DNA of 64,000 nucleotides from Cynocephalus volans. Lineage: Eukaryota > Chordata > Mammalia > Dermoptera > Cynocephalidae. The position numbers and the translations under genes were made by a program. Below the pieces are notes generated by a model that was not told where the DNA came from, made no database searches, and saw only the letters and a list, made by a program, of their open reading frames with translations. Of this stretch, positions 1 through 12,500 are shown piece by piece (position 1 is the first letter of the stretch; every line of letters begins with the position of its first letter). Location of the stretch: assembly GCF_027409185.1 (NCBI RefSeq), contig NC_084461.1:190236501-190300500 (forward strand), given 5' to 3'.

Positions 1-420
1 CTTGCCTTCTCCAGCATCATTTTCTTCTTCCTGTGGCACCAATTAATTAAAGGTATGCACAGTGGTTTTTTAGTACTACCTGAGGGAGCCTCGGGGAGGA
101 AATAATCGCCAGGTTGTCGGTACTTACTCCTGACTCAGCCAGAGGCATCGTCCTTGTTTAATCATTTTGGAATGCAGTTGCCCTTCTTCGGGCAAATGCT
201 TGGCCATTTGGGAGGAAGGGACTGTCCCTCTGCATTCTAGAGTGCAGCTCTTCTTCTCTGCCTCCTGAAAAGCTACGGGCTCTCTTCCAAGTCCCCCAAC
301 TCCCAAGTTGCCAGATTTCCCTTCGTCCAAATTCTTCCCGCTCTCTCCCAGCGCACCAACACTGTCCTCCGTCCTGTGTCCTCAGCACCCTTCCTAACTC
401 ACAGTTCTTCACACCCACAG
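1..420 (+). other. OAS3 intron (unit I exon 2 to exon 3), 3' part
   Basis: No coding similarity is seen here. It ends in a pyrimidine tract and CACAG before 421. OAS3 unit I exons 1-2 must lie upstream of the window. Confidence 0.8.
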
Positions 421-596
421 GACAGCTCAGCTCTGGTGCCAAACCCAAGCCCCAGGTCTATGCCACCCTCCTCAAAAGTGGCTGCCAGGGGGGCGAGCAC
501 TCAGCCTGCTTCACAGAGCTGCAGAGGAACTTCGTGAACACTCGCCCAGCCAAGCTCAAGAACCTGATTCTGCTCGTGAAGCACTGGTTCTGCCAG
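421..596 (+). CDS. OAS3: OAS3 unit I, exon 3
   Basis: The acceptor is CACAG before 421 and the donor is CAG/gtgaag. The exon is 176 bases and enters in phase 1, reading [15 protein letters not shown] and ending LVKHWFCQ. It belongs to the nucleotidyltransferase/OAS1-C fold. The exon is strikingly close to unit II exon 3 at 8492-8667, including a 33-base identical block (524-556). Confidence 0.95.
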
Positions 597-3500
597 GTGA
601 AGCCACTTGTGAGGGTCCTCGCTCCAGACATGACTGATTTGTGCTTTCATAATTGTGGAAATCTTTTCTTATGTTCAGTGGCCATTCATGTTCTCTTTCT
701 GTGAATTGCCTGTTTCATGCCCTTCAACCATAATATTCTTTTGGGTTAGTTGTCTTCTTGTTGTTGATTCGTTGAAGTTCTTTCTATATTGTGGGTGCCA
801 ATTCTTATAATGTTAACATAATGCAAATGAATTTTTCCAGTCTGTGGCTTGTACTTTTGCTCTCTTTAAAGGTCATTTGTCACAGAAAATATTTGAATTT
901 TAATGTAATCAGATGTGTTAATTTTTTTCTTAAGTGATTTGTTCTTTGTGTGTCTTAAGAAGTCTTTCCCTATCCTGATTTTCTAAAATTATCTTCCCAT
1001 GTTTCTTTCCAAAAGGTTTGCTATTCATATTTAGGGCTTTGACTTATCTGGAATATTGTATGTATGGTATGAGGTAATGTGGAATTGTACACCTCCTGCC
1101 CCAGCCTCAGGAATGTCCCACTCGCAGTGTTCATGCTTGTTGACAGACTCTTGTGCATTGGAGGAGGTACACCCAGCCTATGCTTGGAGATGAAGGAACA
1201 GAGCCACCCCCAAAATCTTGGGACACATGGTTTGGTCCTTCTCTTGGACCACTCATCATAAGCAGGTCTGAGTATGAGGAGATCCTGGATTCTAATTCTG
1301 GCTCAGCCACTGACTTGCTGTGTGATCTTGGGCAACTTCCTAGCTTTCTCTGGGCTTCTGTCTCTTCCCTTGAACATAAAGGAGTATATGAGTCTGTAAG
1401 TCTTTCTTGGGTTCTTCCCACATAAACAGGATTCTCCAGGGGCAGGAAAAGCTAATAGCCTGGTACTTATTAAATGGGCAAACTATGGAACCAGCCTGCC
1501 TGGGTGCTAGAAATATCCTATCTTGATCTGGGTGATGGGTACACATGAACACTGAGGCTTATTTGTCACACCCCAGAGAGGGGGTAGGTGAAGGAAGCGT
1601 GGGGCTGCTGGACACTTCTAGCCTGAAGGTCACTTCTGGCAAGCTAAAGTGTCCCCTCCCAAGTTATCCTGCCAGCCCAGAAGCCTGAGATTCTTGCCAT
1701 GGTGTGGCATAAATCTCGTCCTGGTACATGGAGACCCTGGGTATATGGTACAGAAACAGAAATCATGTGTGTTAGGATGGGGGCCAGGGGACTGGAGGGA
1801 TGGACAGAGCCTTGATCTGCTGCCCTACCCTTAGTCCAGAAGTGGGAGGACAATGACCTGGTACCCTTTTCTTTGGGTACCAAGCTGCCCTTCTTCTCCA
1901 GTCAGCATCTGACTGGAACAGCAGATGTGCCTTAGCTTTATTTGGTGGATAGGAAGCAGTTTCAGACTCCCTGATAGCTTCTCTCTGACTGCCCCGTGTT
2001 TCCTGGGGGCTTTAAATTCATACTTCTTCTCCCTGTAGTATGAGCCAACCATTGCTGAAGCCACCATCACTGAGGGCAGGTGAAAAATGCCAGTTACTCT
2101 TGGAACAGGCTTAGAACACAGCACCTTGTCCCAGGCTCAGCCTGCAGGGTCCCCAGCCTGGAGACTGAGCTATCCCGCAAAGTTCTGCAGACAGCTAGTT
2201 CTCTTCCCTCACCTCATCTGTCTGAGCCCCTTCCCCACCTTTCACAGGTGTGCCCCCAGGAGGCAAGGAAGGAAACGCTGCCCCCTGTCTATGCCTTGGA
2301 GCTGCTGACCATCTTTGCCTGGGAGCAGGGCTGTGGGAAGGACGCCTTCAGCCTGGCTCAAGGCTTCCGGACTGTCCTGGGCCTGATCCAACAGTATCAG
2401 CACCTGTGTGTTTTCTGGACCGTCAACTATGGCTTCGAAGACCCTACAGTCAGGCAGTTCTTGCGAAGACAGCTTGAGAGACCCAGGTACCTCCTAATAC
2501 CCCACTATCTGCTCTCCTGTCCCTGGGCCCTGGGGAGATAATTAACAATGATAAAACAGGTCATATCTACTGAGGGCCAAAGTAAAACATTGCACCTGCA
2601 CTTTCTAATTCATTGGATTCAGCCCCAGATGCACATTATAGTCACCTGGGGAGAGTTTTGAAAAATATACCAATGCTTGGCTCCATATATTTCGTGCATG
2701 AACATTTTACTGATATATATAACATGCACATCCCGACTGCACATTTCAATGACTATAAAGTGCACTTACCTATGAAACTACCACCCAAATCAAGGTAGGA
2801 TATTTTTAGCACCTCACTGCATCCCTCCCAGTGAGAAACCCCCCAAAGATAACCCTATTCTGACTTTTATCATTAAAGTTTTGCCTTTCTTAGATCTTAT
2901 CTAAATAGAATGTTACAGTATGTACTTTTGTGTCTGGCTTCTCTTTCTCAACATTAAGTCTTCAAGATCCATTCATATAGTTGTGTGTAGTTGTGGCTCA
3001 TTCTTTTTCATCAGTGTATAGTATTCCACTGTGTGAATTTATCATGTTTTCCATTCTACTGATGATGGACATTCAGGTTGTTTCCGTTTGAAGCTATTAC
3101 AAATAGGGTTGAAGTTATTACAAATTTAAATACAAATATTCTAAACAGTCTTGTACATATTTCTTGGTGCATGTGCATGTCTGTTGAATATGTACCTAGG
3201 AATGAAATTGCTAAATAATAGGGGTGTAACTCAGAGTCCAGTGGGGCAGGGGTTCCTGGTATCTTGTGATTCTAATGTTCAGCTAGGGTTGAGGACCATT
3301 GCTCCAAGTTCATCTCTACAACAGCCCATCAAAGCAGGCATTGTTGTTATAGCCTCATTTTGCAAATGAGGAAACTGAGGCTCAGAGAAGGTAAGTCATC
3401 TGCTTTGGGTCATACAGCTGCAAAGCAGCAGAGTTGGGGTTGGAACCAGGTCTGCTTGAGTCCAGAGCTCCTGATCTTGACTTTCTTACTAACCAGAACT

Positions 3501-6500
3501 TTCTTGTCTCTCTGGAATTGTAGACCTGTGATCCTGGACCCATCTGATCCCACATGGGATGTGGGAAATGGGGCAGCCTGGCACTGGGATATGCTGGCCC
3601 AGGAGGCAGAGTCCTGCTATGACCACCAGTGCTTTCTGCAGGGGTCTGGGGACCCTGTGCAGCCCTGGGAGGGGCCGGTGAGTGAGGGGTTCCATTGGAC
3701 CCTTGGGTTTTGCACTTAATTTACATATTCTATGTTTCCTGAGCATCTACTATGTGCTGAGGGCCATGTGGAATGGAATAGAGTGAAAAAGAGGGGGCAG
3801 CAGGCATGTAAAGCAATCTAATCAACAGGCTGAGATCACTTGGAGGAAGGCACACCTCTGTCTTTCAGCAGTTATTGTCCACTTGCCAGGCTTTTCCACC
3901 CATAACTAGGGGCACATTTTTGCAGTTTACCACCCTATCAGACACCTTTTTTTCCTAATCTGCACAAAGGCACCATGTGGGCTAGCCATGGCCCTCCCAC
4001 TGAGTCACCCTGCTGTACAAAGAGAAGGGACTAGGAGAGAAGGAGTTGGGTGGATGCAGAAACCTCTGCACCTGGACGAGACAGCTTCTTCAATCACCTT
4101 CCAGGGCCTTCCACGTGCTGGGTGCTCAGGTTTGGGTCACCCCATCCAGCGAGACCCTGACCAGGGGACCCCTGAAGACAGTAGGAGTCTCAATGCTGTG
4201 CTACCAAGGGCAAGGAACAAGCAGCCCTCATGCCCAGCTCCCAGCCCCTCGGGGGCGGCCAGTATAACCTCCTCTGTGCCAGGGACAGCCTCACATCTGT
4301 CTCAGATCCCTACCAAGGAGCTGGACAGCTTCATCCAGGACCACCTGAAACCAAGCCCCCAGTTCCAGGAGCAGGTGAAAAGGGCCACTGATGTCATCTT
4401 GCGCTGCCTCCGGGAGAACTGTGTCCACAAGCCCTCAAGAGTCAGCAAGGTGAGTTGGCAGATGGAGACATGGAGGGGACCCTATCAAGGGACCACAGTG
4501 GGAGGGGAAGGAGTCACAGCAAAGGAGCCGAGGTTGGGCAGGGGAAGAGGACATCCATGGAGGGTTGGTTTGCTGGCTGGTGGTGTATGTTTAAATGCCA
4601 GCTTTGTTTTTATGATACAGTTTTTTAAAAACCACTATTACAATAATCAGATCACTTCCCTTCTCAGCTCAAAATCTTCCAGCGCCTCAAGGCCTTTGCA
4701 CTGACTCTTTCCTCTTTCTGGAATGCTCTTCCCCCATCCACTTGGCTCTCTCCTTTAGGTCCTTGATCCAATGTTGCCTTCTCACTGAGGCCTGACCACA
4801 CAATTGAAAATTGCAGTCTTGCACTCCTAGTGCCCTTCTTGCTGGATTTGCCTCTGCAAGCACTTAGTATTTTCTCATGAAGGAAGGAAGAGAGAGAGGG
4901 AAGGAAGGGAGGGAGGAAGGAAGTGAGGATAAGAAGGAGGGAGGGAAGAAAGAGAGGGAGGGAAGAAGAGGGAAGGAGGAAAGGGATTGATTGCAATAGG
5001 CCGATAGAGCACATCTGCAGGCCCAGTTTGGCTCTGGAACCTCAATTTGCAAGCACTGGCCCAGATGTGCAGTAGTAGGTGCTGCAGATGTTTTGTCCTA
5101 ACTCCATCCCGTCCCAGTTATCTGTTGCTGCATATTGGTGTGATTTTGTTCAGGCTTGAAGGAGAAGAAGGCAGTTGCAGGCAGATACAACTTGCCTTTC
5201 GGCCAGGCTTCTGAAATTCCAAAGTCACAGGGCCCATACAGTCTGCCTCTGTCATGGTGCTTCCAGATCCAACATCAGCAAGAGAGCAGTTTCTGGGCTG
5301 CAGATGGGATCACGGTCTGACTCCTGGGCTCTGAGAGGGTCCCTGGTCTGAGCTGTTCTTCCCACCACAGGGCGGCTCATTCGGCCGGGGCACAAACCTA
5401 AAGGGTGGCCGTGATGTCGAACTCATCCTCTTTCTCAACTGCTTCACTGACTACAAGGACCAGAGGGCCCACCGTGCAGAGATCCTTGATGAGATGCGGG
5501 CACAGCTGGAATCCTGTTGGCAGGATCAGGTCCCTGGCCTGAGCCTTAAGTTTCCTGAGCAGAACGTGCCTGAGGCTTTGCAGTTCCAGCTAGTGACTGT
5601 GGCCCTAGAAAGCTGGATGGATGTTAGCCTGCTGCCTGCCTTTGATGCCATGGGTGAGGGGCACCCAGCCTGTGCCTTGGAGAGTTATAGGAACCCCAGG
5701 GGACCAGGGGGTACCTAATGGGGGCACCTGCCATCCTCTTGGTGATCCTAATTCCCCTACTTGACCAAGCACTGAAAATTACTTTGAGATATCTAAAATA
5801 ATCATCACCATCAAGTCTTAGAATTACTTAGTGCTTTTAACTTTACAAAGATTTTAATTATGAATTTTTTCAAGCATATAGAAAACTACAGACATCATAC
5901 ACCCTTGTGCCCCAATTAAGATTTAACAAATGTTAACAGTTTGACATATGAGTATCTGCTTAGGATTTTTTTATTTAAGAAATTTCATGTTATACTTTCC
6001 TTCCTTATTTTAGGGAGTTTACTCTATAATTCATTTTCTTAACTTTTGGAGGTGAATCTTAGCTTAGTAATTGTCAATCTTAATGAAAGCTTTTAAGGCT
6101 GTACATTTCCTTTTCAATACCATGTTAGCTGCATGGCAAATGTTTTGATATGTACTTGTACAATTTTTATTATCATTCAGGTCTAAATGTTTCATACTTT
6201 TAATTATAACATTATAATTTGTTTTGCTTTTAATATTTTGAGGCTATGTTATTGGGAGCATATAAATACATAATTATTCTATATTATTGAAGTTTTATCA
6301 TTAAGTAATCATCCTCATTATTTCTAAAAATTCTATTTGTCTTCAAGTGTCTTGTCTCAAATTAATAGAGCTTATTAGTCTTTTATTAGTATTTTCCTGG
6401 TATACATTTTCCATCCTTTATTTTTAAGGATGTGTTAACAAATTTTAATTCAACCTCTTATAAGTAGCATAAAGCTAACAGATAAAAATGAAACAAACAA

Positions 6501-9500
6501 CAATAATATAATGCTTTCAAAGTGTTTAATAATATATTAAAACACTAATAATAGGAGAGATTATTTCTTCCATTTTTATACACTCAAATTAAAATATACT
6601 CAAATTAAAATCTCCGAGCATAATTAACAGTTCTTTTTCTCACCATTGCTTCTTTATTTCCAGTTTTTTTTTCTTCTGTATTCATTTTCCTTCTTACAGA
6701 AATACATCTTTTAGTACTTTTTCATAAAGAGTTTATGAATAAATTTTCTCAGACTTTGTCTAAAAACCTTTGTTTCACCCTTATGCTTGAATGGAGTATT
6801 TGACAGTTGTTTTCCCTCAGATCTACTTTCTCCTGACCACTGTAGCTACTGATGAGAAGTCTGCTGTCAGTTTAGTTGTTATTTCTTTGTAAATGATCTT
6901 TTCTTGTTAGTGTGTACAGTTTTTTGTTTGACTTTGACCTCCCTTTAGCTAGCATTTAAGGCTGTCTCTTGGTCCATAATATTCTTCAGTTTCTCTTTGA
7001 TATTCCTGTGCATGGATTTCTTTTTATATATCCTGTTTGGACTTTGTTGTGCCTCCTGAATCTAAGAACTCAGTTCTTCCTTTAGTTTTGGGGAGATGTC
7101 CTTCAGTTTCTCTTTGAATATTGCCTCTTCCCTATATTCTCTGTTCTCTCCTTCCAGAACTCCTTTCACATGGTTTCTCACTTTATCCTCCACGTCTTTT
7201 TATCTCTCTCATTGTTCCCATCTCTTTACGTCCCAAGGCTACCTGTTTCTCAGGTGCTCAAATCTTTCCTTCATTTTACTGACTCTTCAAATGTGTCTGC
7301 TGCCTATTCTTAATTTTTTAAAAAAAATTTCAGTGACTTTATTTTTCACTTATAGAAGTTCTATTTGGCTCTTTTTCAAATCAACCTATCATTTGTTCAT
7401 AAGATTCAGTTCTCTCATTATGGTTTCAGTTTCTTTTTTCTCTTTAATAATTTTAAACATGCTTAATTTAATATCTCAGATTGTTTTATTATCTCAAATT
7501 CTTGAAAGGCTAATTCTCCTATTTGTTGTGTCACTTGACTTTCTCTCATAGTGGATCACTTCCTTGTGTGGTTTGTAATTTTTTATTGTGAGCTCATCTT
7601 TGGGGTATGTGGAGCTTTTATTTTCTTTCCTTTTCCTGTGGAAGTTCTTTGTGCTCTCGATTGGAGAAACATCCCTCAGGAACCAAGTTTTTAGTTTGCT
7701 TCTAGATGGGTACTGAGAGTTTCACTAATTTCCAGGCCAGGTTATACATTAATTTAGCAGCCTGGGATTTCCTCACCATGCAGATGCTATAAATTTGGAC
7801 TACACACCCCCATCTAGTATAGGATTGAGGTTTCGGTTTCTCGTGGGGGACTTTTCATTTTTCTCCCGAGCCCTAGCAGCAAGCTTCCTTGAAGCCTCTT
7901 TCTGCTGGTGGGTGACCATTTTTAGTTGCCTTCCATGGAGAAGGCATTTATTCTAGAGGCCAGCCTTATGAAAGAAAGGGGTGGGACTCAATTCCAGCTT
8001 TCCCCTCTATGCCTTGTTTTTTTCTTCTGGGAGATGACAATAATAGCAATAGTTGATGCTTATTGAGCACATTTAGATTTCATGATTCTTACAATATCCT
8101 TCCAAGGGTAAGTGCTATTTATGACCCCCCTTTTACAGATAAGGAAACTGAGACACGAAGAGGCAAAAATCACACAGCTTGGATTTGAAACCAAGCCTGT
8201 CTGTCTTCAAAGTTCATTCCCTTAACCACTATGCTACACAGCTTTTCTGGGGTCAAGATGATTCACCTTGCAGAGTTATTGGATGGATTAGTGAAAATTA
8301 TCAAAAAGCAACCAGTACATAATTGACGCGAAAAAGATTAATAGTCTGTTATTCAATGTTATAGCATATTATTAATTGCAATGTTATTAATTAATGTTAA
8401 AATATTCATAAAGACTGGTGAATGGATGGGTTGGTAAATGCTGCTGTCTTCAATTAGAGTTGCACGCTCAGAGTGTTTCAAACTTCCACAGGGCAGCTCA
8501 GTTCTGGCACCAAACCTAAGCCCCAGGTCTACTCGACCCTCCTTGACAGTGGCTGCCAGGACGGTGAGTACCGGGCCTGCTTTGCAGAGCTGCGGAGGAA
8601 CTTCGTGAACACTCGCCCAGCCAAGCTGAAGAACCTGATCCTGCTGGTGAAGCACTGGTACCTCCAGGTGAGGCCTTGAGTACTCCCTTGCTCCTCCTGG
8701 ATGCAGCTGCTGCCATGGCAACTGCCTCAGCCAATCACTGCTCTCCTACACAGACAGTTCCCCTCCTCTCTTTCTTACTGACCATCTCAACTGAGGGACC
8801 ATCTCCTCCAACCTCCATCGCATGCCCACATCTGGAAGCCACTGATAGAATCTCTTCTCCATCAAGTCCAAAGTCCTCCTTTCTTGTAGCTAGGGCTCAC
8901 CATCCCCCTTTAGCCCATCTGTTTGTCCTCTCTCCTCTCTCTGCTAATATTTCTCGTCTTTCCCACCTCCAAGCCTTTGCTTATGTGGGTCCCCCCATTA
9001 CCACCTTCTTTGCAAGTTGTGCTAAACCCTGAGTATCCTTCAGAGCTCCCTTAGTAAACACTTCTCTGAATTTCAACCCACATTCACTCACTCATGTATT
9101 CAGCAAACATCTATTGAGCACCACTGTTGCTAACTGTCATGATGGGTGTTGGAATACCAAGATGGATACATTGCAGCCCCCATTCCTGTACAACCACCCC
9201 ATATATTCCTTGAGGGGAGACTCCAGGCAAAGGCCAAGTCTGAGCTCTCAGTCTCACTGTGTGTCCTTAGACAAGTCACTACCCTCTTCTGGACCTCAGT
9301 TTACCCACCTGTAAAGTGGGAAGCATCAGCCAGACTGTCTCCGAGGTTCTACTCTTTCTATGGTTCTATTTTACGTATTCTCCACCTTCCCAAAGTGCTT
9401 AGGGCCATGCTTGGCACACAGTAGGTGCTCACATTCATTAATCTTTGGTTGGCCCTGGGTGACACAGGTTGCAGCTAAGGACAAAGGAGATTGGCCAGCC

Positions 9501-12500
9501 CGTGCCTCTCTGCCCCCAGCCTATGCCCTGGAGCTCCTGACCATATTTGCCTGGGAGCAGGGCTGCAGGAAGGACCGTTTCAACATGGCCCAAGGCCTCC
9601 GGACCATCCTGGGGCTTGTCCAGCAGCAACAGCAGCTCTGTGTCTACTGGACGGTCAACTACAGCATTGAGGATCCAGCTCTGAGAATGCACCTCCTTGG
9701 GCAGCTTCGGAAACCCAGGTGCAGACCCATATCCCCCTTGTCTGCCTTCATCCTCTCTTCCTTCCCCACTGTCACCCGGAGTCAGTGTACCCAGGAGTGG
9801 TGCAAGGTGGGGTCTGGGTCACTAATCCTGCCCCTAACTCTGCTTCCCTCTAGACTCTTTGAGAAAGCATGAACACAGGAGCCCCATAGGAAAGCATGGC
9901 CAGTTTTATTAGCATGATAAAACACCATTTCTCACATTAAGGGCCACCCAACAGTTTTCGGGCCAAAGCAGCCAGCTGAGGTTCCTTCAGCACTTGAGCG
10001 AGACTGGGCCACCCCTGAAGTCCTGACACTCTGCCTAGCCCTCATGCTTCCACCCAGTCCCTCCCACCCACCTGCTCCTTCCCTGACTCCCACCTTCCCA
10101 CCTGCTCTGCCCCCAGGCCTCTGGTCCTGGACCCTGCCGACCCCACCTGGAACGTAGGCCAGGGAAGCTGGGAGCTGTTGGCCCAGGAAGCAGCAGCCCT
10201 AGAGACACAGGCCTGCTTTATGGGTAAAGATGGGATACCTGTGGAGCCCTGGTATGTGATGGTAAGAGGCCTTCTCCCAGGTCCCCTTAACCTGCCAGTG
10301 CACACATCCTCAGCTGCTATGAGTGTTGGCTGATGATGGCTCACAGCTGCCCCCTTATCTGGAGACTTGCCCTCCACTTGATGCATAGGTTGCAACGTCC
10401 CAGCCAGTGCCTGAGTGACATACGGGTGCAAAAGGCCCACCCTCATCTCAAGGCAGGATCAAATCTGTGATGCAATTCATGCTCCAGAGCTCCCCATGGG
10501 ATCAGACAGAAGCACGTCTCCAGCCGATCCCCTAGTCTTGCTGAGCTCCCTCCCCCACCATGTCTACTACTGTCATTCTCCTTCTGCAAACACTACGCCA
10601 GTTAACCATGTGCACAAAAATTCCCATCATAGGATCTGCTTCCAGAGAACCTGACCTAAGACATAAGCCATTTACAGCTCCCCAAGAGATGATTTTATCA
10701 CATTTGCTTTTTGGCAGCCAGGTCTCATAATCAGTGCTTAACACTCAAGACAATCCAGTGAGACATAGGCCTCTTTATTGCACCCATTTAAAGATGGGGA
10801 AGCTGAGGCTGTGCATTGGTGGTGGAACCAGAACTCGAACTCAGGTCCCTCTGATGCTATCTCAGGACCAGCCAACCAGCTGAGAATGAAAGGGGGACAT
10901 GGGAGATAGTGGGAGCCTTGTCCTCAGAGGACATCAAGGTATAGGGCTTGGGTGTTCCTTGGGAGTCTTGTCTTGAGCTACCCCACCTGCATTCTCTCTG
11001 CAGCCAGCTCTCCTTTACCAGACCCCAGCTGGGGACCTTGACAAGTTCATCTGTGACTTTCTCCAACCCAACCGCCAGTTCCTGGCTCAGGTGAACAAGG
11101 CTGTCGACACCATCTGCTCATTCCTTAGGGAAAACTGCTTTCGGAATTCTCCTATCAAAGTGCTCAAGGTGGTCAAGGTGAGTCCCCAGACAGCTATAGG
11201 CAAGGAAGTCCTGCAGGCTGGTGATCCCTCTCAGGGCAGGGCCAGGCCTGACCCACTTCTGTAGCCCTTCCAGCAAGCAGCACAAGGCCAGGCATAGAGA
11301 AGAAGCCAAAATGTGGTCATGAGTAAATGGCAGTGGGAGAGCCTCAATGTGTCCAACAAGTCTCCTTTGGTTGCTAGTGACACCCAACTCAAAAGAAGCA
11401 ACAAAAGGAAAGGATGCTGGGGATATACAAAATGTCACATTGTCCACTGCACTAGATAAAACCTCAACCCACAATTGGAGAGATGCAGGTGAGACCCAGG
11501 TCAGCTCCAAAAAGAGTGTTAGCATAGTCAGCCAGTGAAAAGTCCCAGGACTGCTGATTTGCTGTGTGACCCCAGGCAATTATATTCCCCTCTCTGATCC
11601 CTGCCTTCCTCATCCATAACACTTGAGGAGGGTGGCTTGGCTCACTGGTTCTCAACCCTGGCTTCACTGGCTCCACCCTGGAATCACAAAGGTCTTTAAA
11701 GTATATACAGATGCCCAAGCCCTATCCCAGGCATAATTAAATCACAGTCTAGGGAGATAGGAGCCAGCCATCTGTCATTTTTAGAGGTTTCCAGGTGCAG
11801 ACAAAAGAAAAAAAAAGAAAAAGAAAGAAAAAAACCACCACCAACAACAAAAACCTCTCAACTCCCCCCCAAAACATGATGGAATGAGAAATTTTGCATT
11901 TGTTGAAAGGTTAAAACTTTCCTCTTGCACACTTCTTTTTCTTACAACCATGTCATATGAAAGATGTAAGACAGAGAGGTTATTTGACTTGCTTAGGGTC
12001 ATACAGTGGGTTTCTAACCCAGAACACAGAGCCCACAGGCAGGAGGACATCAAACAGTACTCCAAGGGTCAAGCCACCTGCCGTATCCTCCCCAGGGCGG
12101 TTCTTCAGCCAAAGGCACAGCTCTGCGTGGCCGCTCAGATGCTGACCTAGTGGTGTTCCTCAGCTGCTTCAGCCAGTTCACTGAGCAGGGGAATAAGCGG
12201 GCCGAGATCATCTCAGAGATCCGCGCCCAGCTGGAGGCATGTCAGCGGGAGCAGCAGTTCGAGGTGAAGTTTGAGATCTCCAAATGGGATAATCCTCGTG
12301 TGCTGAGCTTCTCACTGAAATCCCAGACAATGCTGGACCAGAGTGTGGACTTTGACGTTCTGCCAGCCTTTGATGCCCTAGGTGAGGTGCCCAGCCATAG
12401 GCCTGAGAAGGGGAAGAGCCGAGTCAGGGCCCCATGGACAGTTGTAGAGGTTGTGCAGTGCACAACCAGGCTACACCTGTTCACATTGCAGGCATTGTAG

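Noticed and set aside
1..420. OAS3 unit I exon 2 at the window start
   Set aside because: No SDADLVVF- or AFDALG-like coding text or donor is present; the sequence is intron up to the acceptor at 419-420.
4664..5014. Minus-strand Ser/Leu/Pro-rich frame
   Set aside because: It is the translation of a GGAAG/GGGA purine tract.
7096..7551. 151-codon open frame as a membrane protein gene
   Set aside because: It lies in AT-rich LINE-like intron DNA, is low in complexity, and has no recognisable domain or splice context.
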